DNA from: Pollutimonas sp963706785
GTDB taxonomy: Bacteria; Pseudomonadota; Gammaproteobacteria; Burkholderiales; Burkholderiaceae_B
NCBI GenBank assembly: GCA_963706785.1
Contig: CAVPNJ010000001.1
Coordinates: 62,001 to 126,000 of the forward strand
DNA: 64,000 nucleotides
Direction of reading: 5' to 3'
The position numbers and the translations under genes were made by a program. Below the pieces are notes generated by a model, which ran no database searches, was not told the DNA's origin, and saw only the letters and a list, made by a program, of their open reading frames with translations. Every line of letters starts with the position of its first letter. Positions within the stretch are counted from its first letter, which is position 1. This document shows, piece by piece, positions 27,041-35,917 of the stretch.

Positions 27041-28069
27041 TCAGTCGATCAGACCTTTGCTGCGAAGGAATTTGACCTGTCCGTCGACGGCGCGACGCGA
27101 GAGATCATTTTGTTCGCCGTATTTATGCCAGATATTGATTGCGGCGGTACGAAACTTTTTACGATCCTCTTGACTCCAGTCGACGATTTGCACGCCTTTA
27201 GCCTGAAGCTTTTGCGCGACCGCGGCATCGGCTTCTTGCAGCTTAGTCGACAGATCGACGCCGAAATCCTTGACCGACTGCTCCAGAATCTTCTGCGTTT
27301 CGGGGTCAAGCTTGTTCCACACCTTCAACGGGATGGACACGTCGCCCGTCGGGGTAGAGTGAATCCCCGGATAAATGACGAACTTGGCAACATCGTGAAA
27401 ACCCAGTTCATCGTTCATACTAAGGGTGCCCCAATCGGTGGATTCGATAGTCCCACTGTCGAGTGCACTAAAGACCTCGGATCCCGGTAGATTGACAGGC
27501 ACCGCTTTGAAGCTGGCGAATAGATCAGAGGACATGCCTTGCGGCAGGCGAATTTTCAGGCCGGCCAGATCTTCCGGGGAAGACACTTTGCGCGTCGTCG
27601 GCAATGATTCGGCACCCCACCACACCGCACCAATTGGATAGAGCCCATAGGGCTTGTACGCTTCACGTAACAGCTCCAGTCCACCGTGCTCATAGAAGTA
27701 TTCGTGGGCAAGCTTGGGGTCATCATACGCAGCATTCAGGTCGCCCAGCACCGCGAACGCTGGATTCTTGCCGCTCCAATAAACGGTGGCCGGGTGCTGG
27801 CCATTAAGGATGCCGCGGGCAACGGCATCAAATGTTTCGTTCGGACCTACTACAGCGCCAGTTGGCAAGGGCGTTACTTTGATTTTGCCGTTGGTCTTCT
27901 CCGCTACGTCTTTAGCCCAGCGCTCGAAGGCCTGCTGAGTGACCGTGCCCGACTGCCATAAGCTTTGAACGCGCCAGGTCTGGGGCTTATCGGCCACCGC
28001 GTGCGTGGGTAGAGTCGCGGCGAGCGCTACGGCCAGCGCGGCATAAGTGTTACGTGACAATAACTTCAT
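27041..28069 (-). CDS. dctP: TRAP transporter solute-binding protein (DctP)
   Basis: A 342-residue periplasmic receptor with signal peptide (ALAVALAATLPTHAVA) and the DctP fold: WRVQSLWQSGTVTQQAFERW at the mature start, SPEDLAGLKIRLPQG near 165 with the arginine that binds the ligand carboxylate, and VFSALDSGTIESTDWG near 205. The WG-type ligand loops resemble DctP proteins for aromatic or alpha-keto acids, but the ligand is unknown. First gene of an operon of eight genes reaching 19519. Confidence 0.9.
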   Translation of the reverse strand: MKLLSRNTYAALAVALAATLPTHAVADKPQTWRVQSLWQSGTVTQQAFERWAKDVAEKTNGKIKVTPLPTGAVVGPNETFDAVARGILNGQHPATVYWSGKNPAFAVLGDLNAAYDDPKLAHEYFYEHGGLELLREAYKPYGLYPIGAVWWGAESLPTTRKVSSPEDLAGLKIRLPQGMSSDLFASFKAVPVNLPGSEVFSALDSGTIESTDWGTLSMNDELGFHDVAKFVIYPGIHSTPTGDVSIPLKVWNKLDPETQKILEQSVKDFGVDLSTKLQEADAAVAQKLQAKGVQIVDWSQEDRKKFRTAAINIWHKYGEQNDLSRRAVDGQVKFLRSKGLID

Positions 28070-28158
28070 CTAAGTCTCCTCGGGGAAAGTCTATGTGGGC
28101 TTGTCTTATTTATGGGCGAATCAGAGGTGATGAGTTCGAAAAAAATCACATTCACGTC

Positions 28159-28300
28159 TGAGATATCAATTGACGAGTGGTAATATATCAGAGAATCAAA
28201 GGCTGACATATCAGTACGCCGGAATATACGGGTTATCCCCAACATCCGGACGCCGCCGCACTTGCACTGGCAGTGTTAGATATGTTGAAGTGATATATTA
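28159..28300. promoter_or_regulatory. Four copies of TGANATATYA-like sequence, probable GntR operators
   Basis: Within 142 bases of the 290-base divergent region lie TGAGATATCA (28159-28168), TAATATATCA (28181-28190), TGACATATCA (28204-28213) and TGATATATTA (28291-28300). Each is a near-palindrome; three sit closest to dctP and the last about 60 bases before the GntR gene. Short AT-rich palindromes are typical FCD-GntR operators, so the regulator at 28360 probably controls both directions. Confidence 0.6.
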
Positions 28301-28359
28301 GTGGTGAGTTTTCACTCGGCAGCGGTATGCCGGCAAGATCTAAATAATGGACAGCGCGC

Positions 28360-29028
28360 ATGACTACACACGCATTGCATGAGAAACCTTTAAAAGATGT
28401 CGCCTATGAGGCGCTCGAAGACATGATCATCCGCGGCCGCATTCGGGGCGGCAGCATGCTGTCCGAGCTAGAACTGGCGCGGCAGATCGACCTTGGCCGC
28501 ACCCCGGTTCGCGAGGCTCTGCAACAATTGGCGCAAGTCGGACTAGTAAATGTGCTGCCGCGCCGCGGCATCATGGTGGTGGACGTCACCATTGCCATGC
28601 AGTTGCAAGCGCTCGAAGTCCGGCGCCCGCTCGAGAAACTTGTAGCTAGTTGCGCGGCTCTGCGGGCCAATGCGCGCCAACGCGCCACCATGCTGGAACT
28701 GGCCCTGGCGATCGAAGCAAGCGCCAAGGCGGGCGACGGCGATGAGTTCCTGCAAGCGACGCGACGCAACCACGCTGCGGTGGAGGAGGCCTCGGGAAAC
28801 GAGCTCATTCAAACCGTTATGTCCCTGGTTCATGCGCGTTCACGGCGTTTTTGGTATGCCCATTACGAGCGTTGGGGCGACCTGACTGCCGCGGGCGCCG
28901 CGCATGGCAACTTGATGCGCAGCATCTCGCTTGGGGATGAAGTGGCAGCCGTCCAAAACGCGGAGCGCCTCGTAGACTATCTGGAGCAATTTTGTCGCTC
29001 TACCATCGCGCCATACGGCAAGCAATGA
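28360..29028 (+). CDS. GntR/FCD-family transcriptional regulator of the TRAP-catabolic operon
   Basis: A 222-residue regulator. The N-terminal winged helix has ARQIDLGRTPVREALQQLAQ (about residues 40-60) and NVLPRRGIMVVDV; the FCD domain (about 75-215) contains the helical metal/ligand core. It is divergent from dctP and directly upstream of an acyl-CoA synthetase gene. FCD regulators usually repress catabolic operons and respond to a pathway acid. The repeated TGANATATYA motif upstream is a candidate operator. Confidence 0.88.
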   Translation: MTTHALHEKPLKDVAYEALEDMIIRGRIRGGSMLSELELARQIDLGRTPVREALQQLAQVGLVNVLPRRGIMVVDVTIAMQLQALEVRRPLEKLVASCAALRANARQRATMLELALAIEASAKAGDGDEFLQATRRNHAAVEEASGNELIQTVMSLVHARSRRFWYAHYERWGDLTAAGAAHGNLMRSISLGDEVAAVQNAERLVDYLEQFCRSTIAPYGKQ

Positions 29029-29088
29029 ACTTTCAATAACAGCAACATCGATGAGCAGGTCCGAGAGCCTGTGTAACGGAGACATTCT

Positions 29089-30711
29089 ATGATGCACTTC
29101 CCCATGACGCTCACCTGGCTAAGCCGCCTGGCTGAACGCATGTATGGTACGACCGAAGTCGTGACGCGAATGCCCGACGGCGGATTACGCAAGCACAACT
29201 ACGCTCAGATTGCAGCGCGAAGCCAGCGCCTCGCTAAAAGGCTGGCGGCCGACAATCTTCAGCCAGGTGACACCGTTGGTACCCTGATGTGGAATCATCA
29301 CGTCCATCTCGAAGCTTACTTTGGCGTGCCGGCTGCCGGAGGCGTATTGCATACGATCAACCACCGCTTGTCACCTGAGGACCAGATCTACATTATTAAC
29401 CATGCCAAGGACAAGGTCCTGATCGTTGATGACGTGCTCCTACCTCAGCTTCGCGAGATACTTCCTCGACTCGAAACGGTCAAAAAGGTCATTGTTAACC
29501 AATATGGCGCACAAGAGGCCATTGGGGGCTTTACGACATATGAAGCCTGGCTGGAAGAGCCAGTTCCCCCCGGCGTGTCGCTGCCCGACGTGCATGAGGA
29601 TTCCCCTGCCAGCATCTGCTACACCGGCGGCTCCACCGGTCGCCCCAAGGGTGTGGTGTATTCTCACCGCGGACTCGTAATGCATGCGTTTTCCCAGGCC
29701 ATGGTGGATGGATACGGGGTCAGCCGCAATGACACGATACTAGCCGTTGTTCCGATGTTTCACGGCAATGGCTGGGGGCTTCCCTTTTCAGCAGCGCTCA
29801 CTGGCGCCAAGCTGGTGTTGCCTGGGCCTAAGGTTGACCCCCAGAGTTTGCTTATGCTTATGCAAGCGGAGAAGGTTACGATTTCGGCCGGGGTGCCAAC
29901 GGTCTGGCAAGAGCTCGCTCGCTGCCTGGAAGAAGGCGCGGGGCAAAAAGCCGAGCTCTGTCCAATTACCATCATAACGGGCGGTGCCGCACCGCCACAG
30001 TCGCTATTCGACCGCCTGGAACGATTTGGCATCACGCTATATCAAGGATGGGGGATGACGGAGACAGCCAGCGTCATTACGGTGAGCAGGCCCCAGCCAA
30101 CCCACACCAAGGCGGGAAACCAGGCGGGTGGCGACTGGCGTCTAAGCCAGGGCAAGCCGATGGCTATCGTCGATATCCGAATTGCGTCCGAGGGTCGTGT
30201 ATTGCCGCATGACGGACACTCAATAGGTGAAGTCCAGGTACGTGGCGTATGCGTAACAGATAAGTACTTCGAACTGGACCTGCCGAGCCGATGGACCCAG
30301 GATGGTTGGCTATGCACCGGCGATATCGGCCACGTCGACGCCAGCGGCAACCTGCACGTACTGGAGCGAAAGGAAGACCTTATCAAATCGGGCGGTGAAT
30401 GGATCGCTCCGAATGACTTGGAAGATGCCCTTCTTGAATTGCCCGAGGTCATAGAGTGCACGGTAATTGCAATTCCACACGAAAAGTGGGGTGAGCGGCC
30501 TCTTGCCTTGTTAGTCTTGGCCGACGGCGCCACCATCGAAGATGAAGCTCTTCGGTCGCACCTGCTTGGACGCTTTGCCAAATGGCAGCTTCCCCAGGCA
30601 TTCGTTCCAGTTGCCAGCATCCCTCGTACCGCCGTTGGCAAGATTGCACGACGTCAGCTACGTGAAGCCTATGCCGGGTGGCCACGCCAGACGGATAAGG
30701 TAACCTGCTGA
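29089..30711 (+). CDS. Acyl-CoA synthetase (medium/long-chain fatty acyl-CoA ligase type)
   Basis: A 540-residue AMP-forming ligase with P-loop ICYTGGSTGRPKGVVYSHRG, LAVVPMFHGNGWGLPFSAAL, YQGWGMTETASVI and the A8 hinge VLERKEDLIKSGGEWIAP; the C-terminal lysine is in TAVGKIARRQL. This matches the AlkK/fatty-acyl-CoA synthase group (about 540 residues). ATG 29089 has GGAG 8 bases upstream. It follows the GntR gene by 60 bases and presumably activates the acid processed by the divergent operon, parallel to the CoA-transferase. Confidence 0.88.
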   Translation: MMHFPMTLTWLSRLAERMYGTTEVVTRMPDGGLRKHNYAQIAARSQRLAKRLAADNLQPGDTVGTLMWNHHVHLEAYFGVPAAGGVLHTINHRLSPEDQIYIINHAKDKVLIVDDVLLPQLREILPRLETVKKVIVNQYGAQEAIGGFTTYEAWLEEPVPPGVSLPDVHEDSPASICYTGGSTGRPKGVVYSHRGLVMHAFSQAMVDGYGVSRNDTILAVVPMFHGNGWGLPFSAALTGAKLVLPGPKVDPQSLLMLMQAEKVTISAGVPTVWQELARCLEEGAGQKAELCPITIITGGAAPPQSLFDRLERFGITLYQGWGMTETASVITVSRPQPTHTKAGNQAGGDWRLSQGKPMAIVDIRIASEGRVLPHDGHSIGEVQVRGVCVTDKYFELDLPSRWTQDGWLCTGDIGHVDASGNLHVLERKEDLIKSGGEWIAPNDLEDALLELPEVIECTVIAIPHEKWGERPLALLVLADGATIEDEALRSHLLGRFAKWQLPQAFVPVASIPRTAVGKIARRQLREAYAGWPRQTDKVTC

Positions 30712-30968
30712 ATAATGGGTGGAGAAGTCGTGCTTAGCTAGACGAGCCGCTGGCTGGCTGCCCTTCCATCCATAAACGGCTGAAAAAAAAGCCAGGGGGC
30801 ATGTGCGCCTCCTATGGTAAAACTGAGGCGTAACGTATTCTGCGTGGGCAGAAATGATCGCGAGTACATCATCGAAGGCAATCGCGCCCGTGGCCGCGAC
30901 ACTGCTACAACGCCTTTCGGCCATCACTCCGCAGGCCGAATTGACCCGTACCGCTGAGCGTTAACCCT

Positions 30969-31400
30969 ACTCTTGGCGTGGAAGTGAATGTTATGGGCCT
31001 GCTCAACACGCTAGAGGCCGCACGCATTCTAGGTAATAAATAATAAAAAAACCGTGCTTGCGTCGTCGATCTCGGTCTACGGCGATCAACGCATCCAAAC
31101 CGTTTACGAAGATACGACGCTCGGTCCAGCTAACCTTAACCCCGCCTCTTTGCGATCCATGCTTCCATCAAGTTGGTGGGCAAACACCTTGGTCGCCTGT
31201 ATGCCCAGAGATATGGGGTCTGTGCCTGCAATGCCCAATTCTCTACGGTATATGGCTCGACTCGGATCTCGTTTCGGCTCACCTACGATACCAGCGTCAT
31301 GCGGACGGCCTATGGCAGGGCTCGAAAGAAAATCTGGGTACATGGATATCGCCTTCTAATTCAACAGTCAGATTCACTGCCGCGTTTGCTGCGAGTGTAG
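30969..31400 (+). pseudogene. Remnant of an NAD-dependent epimerase/dehydratase (SDR) gene
   Basis: Fragments in shifting frames read VEVNVMGLLNTLEAARILGN, then TVLASSISVYGDQRIQTVYE with DTTLGP, then KLVGKHLGRLYAQRYGV and FSTVYG. These match the middle of extended SDR sugar-type epimerases, including the S-x-x-VYG strand; the catalytic Tyr-x-x-x-Lys region is garbled. Start, NAD-binding loop and C-terminus are missing. It overlaps the tail of the DUF35 gene on the other strand. The 250 bases before it (30712-30968) show no gene. Confidence 0.6.
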
Positions 31401-31713
31401 TGCAGTCACCCAGCACATTACTGATCATTCGCGGCCCCTCCAGCAGTTCTATTATGGCGACATTGTAAGGAAGGCGATTTTTGAAGGCTGGATGATACGC
31501 CTTGTGATACACGACCCAGCTGATTATTTTTCCCTTTCCGCACGACTCGCGCCAGCTCCACGTCATAGAAAGACATGCCGGACAAGACCTGCTGGCTGGC
31601 ATCCAGCAATGACCACACGACATGCAAGACTGGAAAATCAAACTACCGCGTGTCAGTGCTTCCCAGTAGGGGCGATTGAATTCGTAAATTTCTAATGGTA
31701 ATCCGTCACTCAC
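31297..31713 (-). CDS. DUF35 (Zn-ribbon/OB-fold) protein, thiolase partner
   Basis: A 138-residue protein with an N-terminal helix, a rubredoxin-like zinc ribbon with CMSCGHC and CPAC near residues 30-50, and an OB fold including KGKIISWVVYHKAYHP and RLPYNVAIIELLEGPRMISN. The GTG at 31713 (VSDGLPLEIYEFNRPY) is preferred: GGGGGA lies 8 bases upstream and the thiolase stop is 4 bases away; an ATG at 31791 would lie deep in the thiolase gene. DUF35 proteins bind CoA esters and form obligate complexes with thiolase-like enzymes (BbsA with BbsB, ChsH2 with Ltp2). Confidence 0.85.
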   Translation of the reverse strand: MSDGLPLEIYEFNRPYWEALTRGSLIFQSCMSCGHCWMPASRSCPACLSMTWSWRESCGKGKIISWVVYHKAYHPAFKNRLPYNVAIIELLEGPRMISNVLGDCTTLAANAAVNLTVELEGDIHVPRFSFEPCHRPSA

Positions 31714-31717
31714 TGAT

Positions 31718-32860
31718 CTAGTCCCCCAAAACGAGCGTGGCATGGGTATGCATGGTTCCACCTTGATTGCTGACAACGCAGACATCCGCACCCGGCACCT
31801 GGAGCGTCGCGGTACCTCTGATTTGTCGAACCCCCTCCAGAATCAACTGCAGCCCAGGCATACCCGTTTCTGACAGCAAGCCCCCGCTGGTGTTGATAGG
31901 TAGGCGACCGCCAATCTCAATTTGTCCATCACGCACGAAATCGCCTACTTTTCCTTTTTCACAAAACCCGTAGTCTTCCAATGTCATGAGCGGGGTGATG
32001 GTGAAGCAATCGTACAGTTGCGCAACATCGACATCGTCGGGCGTAATACCGGCCATGTCGAATGCCAACTTGCCGGACTGTACTGCTTGTGTAGTGGTCA
32101 ACGTTGGTCTACTCGGAAGCTCCCACGAGGTTTGACCGCTACCCACTCCGAGAATCGGCACAGCATGGTCGATCCCTCGCGCCCGGGCCTTCTCTCGACT
32201 CATGACAACGACAGCAGCCGCACCATCAGAGACAAGACAACAGTCGTCCCGGCGCAATGGGTCGATCAACATGGGCGATGCCAAATAATCCTCAAAAGAA
32301 ATCTCCTTGCGAAGCTGAGCTTGCGGATTGCTGGCACCGTGCTTTCGCGCGGCCATGGCGACCGCCGCAAACGCGTCCACAGGGGTACCATATTCAATCA
32401 TATGGGCGCGATGGATCATGCCGTAGCCCGCCGCCGTGGAAAACCATCCAAACAAGGCGTCATTTCCTCTGGGTCGTGAATACACGTCGCGGTTACCGCT
32501 GCGTGGATTGTCGGCGTAGGAAATCACCGCAATCTCGCACTGGCCCGTTTCAATTGCCATCATCGCCAATGAAATTAGCGTGATATTGGCCGCCCCGCCC
32601 TGATCCCAGGCACCACCCCAGCGCGGCTGTATCCCCAGGGCACTGGCAACTTTCTGCCCGTACAGTATCTCGCGGTTCGAGGTCGGTGTTTTCACAAACA
32701 GCGCGTCGACGGCCGCCTTTTCGACACCAGCGTCCTGTAGCGCGCGGGTACATGCTTCCACATTCAGCGAAACCGTATCCAGCCCGAGTTTGCCGAAATC
32801 AGTATGGCCAATTCCTGCAATAACATACTTACCCTTCATCGAACTTGAATTTGAAGCCAT
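31718..32860 (-). CDS. Thiolase superfamily protein (SCP-x/Ltp2-like), lacking the classical Cys
   Basis: A 380-residue thiolase-fold protein. Where thiolases have the nucleophile Cys, it reads WDQGGAANITLISLA; the usual GHP histidine segment after NTSGGLLS is ETGMPGL. The C-terminal VVSNQGGTMHTHATLVLG replaces the second Cys loop. A Tyr-rich segment QLYDCFTITPLMTLEDYGF is kept, which in Ltp2-type aldolases supplies catalytic tyrosines. Together with the DUF35 gene 4 bases downstream this suggests retro-aldol cleavage of a beta-hydroxyacyl-CoA rather than thiolysis; this is an inference from the missing residues. The enoyl-CoA hydratase stop is 2 bases upstream. Confidence 0.85.
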   Translation of the reverse strand: MASNSSSMKGKYVIAGIGHTDFGKLGLDTVSLNVEACTRALQDAGVEKAAVDALFVKTPTSNREILYGQKVASALGIQPRWGGAWDQGGAANITLISLAMMAIETGQCEIAVISYADNPRSGNRDVYSRPRGNDALFGWFSTAAGYGMIHRAHMIEYGTPVDAFAAVAMAARKHGASNPQAQLRKEISFEDYLASPMLIDPLRRDDCCLVSDGAAAVVVMSREKARARGIDHAVPILGVGSGQTSWELPSRPTLTTTQAVQSGKLAFDMAGITPDDVDVAQLYDCFTITPLMTLEDYGFCEKGKVGDFVRDGQIEIGGRLPINTSGGLLSETGMPGLQLILEGVRQIRGTATLQVPGADVCVVSNQGGTMHTHATLVLGD

Positions 32861-32862
32861 CT

Positions 32863-33639
32863 CTATGACCCCTTAAAAACGGGGGGTCGCTTTTCCTGGA
32901 ATGCCAGCGTTCCCTCTTTTGCGTCATCGGATGTAACCAGGATTTTATTGACCATTTGCTCGAATCGCAGCCCGCCTGCGAGTCCTAACTCAGGACCTCT
33001 CAGTGCAAGCTCTTTTGCTGCCTGAACCGCTAAAGGAGCATTTTTTACGATTCGACGCGCATACTCCATGGCCGTTTCCAGAAGCTTGTCTGCGTCGACA
33101 ACTCGATTAATCAGTCCCCAACGCTGCGCGGTCGCCGCGTCAATGCTATCGCCGGTCAAAAGCATTTCCATGGCAATGGCGTGTGGCAGTTGGGCCATAA
33201 CACGTTGCGTGCCGCCATTGCCCGCGATGATGCCCCGTTTTACTTCAGCTAGACTAAAAGTTGCATGCGATGCCGCAACCCGGATATCGGTGGCCAGTAA
33301 AAGGGTCATGCCACCGGCAAGACAATAACCGTTCACTGCGGCAACGATAGGCTTCCATATTTCTAGCCCACGGTTGAGCAGCATCCCTTTTTGCGTTTGC
33401 CAGAACTCATTGAGGTCGGTTTTTCGTGAGAAATAACTTTTCAGATCCGCACCAGAGCTGAATGCCTTGTCTCCCGCACCGGTAATGATGGCAGCACGAA
33501 TACTACTGTCATCGCGGACGCGTTCCCAAGCAGCGGAAAGCGCTTGGTAATGTTCAGCATCCAGCGCATTGCGTTTCTCTGGCCGGTTTATAGTGATGAG
33601 CGCAATGCCGTCTTCTGGTATATGAAAGTCAACTGACAT
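32863..33639 (-). CDS. Enoyl-CoA hydratase
   Basis: A 258-residue crotonase with oxyanion segments AGDKAFSSGADLKSYF and NGYCLAGGMTLLLATDIRVA, and active-site loop LAEVKRGIIAGNGGTQRVMA, the standard GG form. It would hydrate an enoyl-CoA to the beta-hydroxyacyl-CoA used by the adjacent thiolase-like/DUF35 pair. Gap to the CoA-transferase upstream is 7 bases, so one transcript is likely. Confidence 0.9.
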   Translation of the reverse strand: MSVDFHIPEDGIALITINRPEKRNALDAEHYQALSAAWERVRDDSSIRAAIITGAGDKAFSSGADLKSYFSRKTDLNEFWQTQKGMLLNRGLEIWKPIVAAVNGYCLAGGMTLLLATDIRVAASHATFSLAEVKRGIIAGNGGTQRVMAQLPHAIAMEMLLTGDSIDAATAQRWGLINRVVDADKLLETAMEYARRIVKNAPLAVQAAKELALRGPELGLAGGLRFEQMVNKILVTSDDAKEGTLAFQEKRPPVFKGS

Positions 33640-33646
33640 GATAGAT

Positions 33647-34780
33647 TTAGCTTATAGATAAGGCATTCAGATAATGATGGGTATGTTCACCCAGTCCCGG
33701 AGCCGGTTCTGTCACAGCCGGTCGAACCTTATCGAACGACAGCGGCAGCCCCGCGAGCTTGAAACCAGCCTCGCCGACGGGGCGCACCATATCCAACTGC
33801 ACCACTTGGGGTTCATCAAGCGCTTCCTCAATGCTGTTGATGGCCGCAACCGGTACGCCGGCTGCCTCAAGACGTGATATCCACACCGCTCTTGAGGCAC
33901 TTAGCAAGGTGGATTGAATCTCGTCTACCATCTGCTCACGATTGATTAAGCGTTGCCGGTTATTCGTAAACCGTTCATCCACACACCATTCTGGATGCCC
34001 CATCGCCTCGGCAAGCTTTACAAATAACCGATCGTTGCCTGCGCAGATCATGATCGGTCCGTCCGGCGTATCGAATCCCTGATAGGGGACCAATCCGGGG
34101 TGGGCGGTTCCGTATCGTCGCGATTTGCGCCCCTCGTTAATGTGACCATGTATCCGAGGTGCCGCCCAGGCCAATGCCGTTTCAAGTAACGAGGTGTTCA
34201 CTACCGCGCCACGTTTGGTCTGCTCGCGCTCGCGCAAAGCGGTCAATACCCCAATCACTGCCCACATTGCGGCGCCTTGGTCCACGATCGATGCTCCCAT
34301 TCTTGCGGGGGGACTCTCTTCGCTTCCATTCATGCTAATCAAGCCGCTGTACGCCTGCAGCAGGGGCTCGTACCCCGGTTGAAGCCGACGCGGACCTTTG
34401 TGACCGAACGCGGTGATCTCGCAGTACACGAGCGTTGGGAATTTACGATTGAGCGCATCCTGATCCAGCCCCAGTTTCTTTGACTCACCAGGGCGCAGGT
34501 TATGGATCAACACATCCGCATCGGCCAGGATAGAGAACAACTGCTTCACTCCCTCTGGCGACTTCAAATCAATGACCACCGAACGCTTTCCCCGGTTGAC
34601 GTCATGAAATGTCATGGAAGCGTTATCACGAAATGCGGGCCCCATTGCGCGCGAGTCATCGCCCGTCACAGGCTTTTCGACCTTGATGACTTCAGCGCCA
34701 AGATCTGAAAAAATCATGCCTGCGTAGGGGGCGGATAACACTTGCCCTATCTCGACAACGCGGATACCTTTTAAAGACAC
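33647..34780 (-). CDS. CaiB/BaiF family III CoA-transferase
   Basis: A 377-residue family III CoA-transferase. The N-terminal Rossmann part opens LKGIRVVEIGQVLSAPYAGM, with DLGAEVIKVEKP and VIDLKSPEGVKQ. The catalytic Asp that forms the acyl anhydride is in ASIVDQGAAM near residue 167, matching Asp169 of formyl-CoA transferase. It transfers CoA from a donor CoA ester to the acid brought in by the adjacent TctC protein system. First enzyme gene after tctC (38 bases). Confidence 0.92.
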   Translation of the reverse strand: MSLKGIRVVEIGQVLSAPYAGMIFSDLGAEVIKVEKPVTGDDSRAMGPAFRDNASMTFHDVNRGKRSVVIDLKSPEGVKQLFSILADADVLIHNLRPGESKKLGLDQDALNRKFPTLVYCEITAFGHKGPRRLQPGYEPLLQAYSGLISMNGSEESPPARMGASIVDQGAAMWAVIGVLTALREREQTKRGAVVNTSLLETALAWAAPRIHGHINEGRKSRRYGTAHPGLVPYQGFDTPDGPIMICAGNDRLFVKLAEAMGHPEWCVDERFTNNRQRLINREQMVDEIQSTLLSASRAVWISRLEAAGVPVAAINSIEEALDEPQVVQLDMVRPVGEAGFKLAGLPLSFDKVRPAVTEPAPGLGEHTHHYLNALSIS

Positions 34781-34818
34781 GAGAAGAACTCCTTTTGGTT
34801 GTATGTAGATGACGGTTG

Positions 34819-35793
34819 CTATTGCGGTTCAATACCCGCTTTTTGAATGATCGCGCCCCATTTCGTCATCTCTGTTTCGACAAACCTATCCATTTCTTCA
34901 CGGGTCATTCGCGTCGGAATTCCGTCCGTTGCGGCAATCAGTTGCTTAACCGGTTTCGCCTCTGAAGCATCAGAGATCCACTTATGAAGCTTATTCAGGA
35001 CCTCTGTTGGCGTACCTTTGGGCGCTAGAAAAATACCCCATGAACCAAGTTCAAGGCCTGGCAACCCTAATTCTGAAGAAGAGGGGACGCCTTTGAGGAA
35101 CGCTAATTTTTGCTTGCCCGTGATGGCAAGTGGCCGTACTTTACCGGCTTCAAACATGGACCTCATGGCACCTACATCAGAAAAGATCATATCCACACGC
35201 CCTGCAGCCACATCATTGAGCGCTTCCGCATTGCCCTTATAAGGCACATAAAGAATATCGGCATCAATCTGCTGTTTATAGAGCTCTGCCCCGACTCGAG
35301 AGGAAGAGTTGCCGCTTCCGTATGACAGTGCCCCCGGCTTTGCCCGCGCCGCTCCGGTTAGATCGTCCAGCGTTTGATAAGGGGAAGCTGCACCCACAAC
35401 CAGCACGAGCGGTGAGGGCTCGCGGATCACCCCTACCGTATCGAAGCTCGCGATAGGTTCATAGGGCATGCTTTTGAAAAGAAACTTGTTCGCGTAATGG
35501 GTATTGCTCGTAAGCAATAGCGTGTAGCCGTCAGGACGGGCGGAGGCTGCCGCACGAGTCGCGATAAATCCATTCGCTCCAGGCCGATTCTCAACGACTA
35601 CAGGTTGTCCGCTCTGGCGGGAGATTTCCTGCGCGACTACGCGCGCCGTATTATCGCTGCCGCTTCCAACCGGAAATGGCACGAGCAGGGTAATGGGCTT
35701 TTCAGGAAATGTTGAGGCGAATGCGACGGGTCCTTCCATCGTGCCTATTGTCAATACCATCATTGTTATTGCGGACAGCGCAATCTTTATCAT
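34819..35793 (-). CDS. Bug/TctC-family periplasmic solute-binding protein
   Basis: A 324-residue binding protein with signal peptide and mature start FPEKPITLLVPFPVGSGSDN, then ENRPGANGFIATRAAASARP and SYGSGNSSSRVGAELY, the ligand-loop pattern of the family. It leads the operon with the CaiB-type CoA-transferase, hydratase and thiolase-like genes, and is divergent from a LysR gene. The shared operon implies it binds the acid those enzymes degrade. Confidence 0.9.
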   Translation of the reverse strand: MIKIALSAITMMVLTIGTMEGPVAFASTFPEKPITLLVPFPVGSGSDNTARVVAQEISRQSGQPVVVENRPGANGFIATRAAASARPDGYTLLLTSNTHYANKFLFKSMPYEPIASFDTVGVIREPSPLVLVVGAASPYQTLDDLTGAARAKPGALSYGSGNSSSRVGAELYKQQIDADILYVPYKGNAEALNDVAAGRVDMIFSDVGAMRSMFEAGKVRPLAITGKQKLAFLKGVPSSSELGLPGLELGSWGIFLAPKGTPTEVLNKLHKWISDASEAKPVKQLIAATDGIPTRMTREEMDRFVETEMTKWGAIIQKAGIEPQ

Positions 35794-35876
35794 TGTGTCT
35801 TCTCCGTTACGTTATTAGCCTTGCTTCAAGACCAATAGAGTCGAGGAGTTTATGCGCTCATCATTATTCTGTAAAA

Positions 35877-35902
35877 TGCAAAAGTATCATTAATGTATTG
35901 CA
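35877..35902. promoter_or_regulatory. Imperfect dyad TGCAA-N16-TTGCA, possible LysR operator
   Basis: TGCAA at 35877-35881 and TTGCA at 35898-35902 form the perfect outer arms of an AT-rich imperfect dyad placed 16-41 bases before the LysR start and about 85 bases before tctC. Position fits autoregulation by a LysR protein and divergent control; the long spacing is not the classical T-N11-A, so confidence is low. Confidence 0.35.
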
Positions 35903-35917
35903 AAAAATGGAATAATC

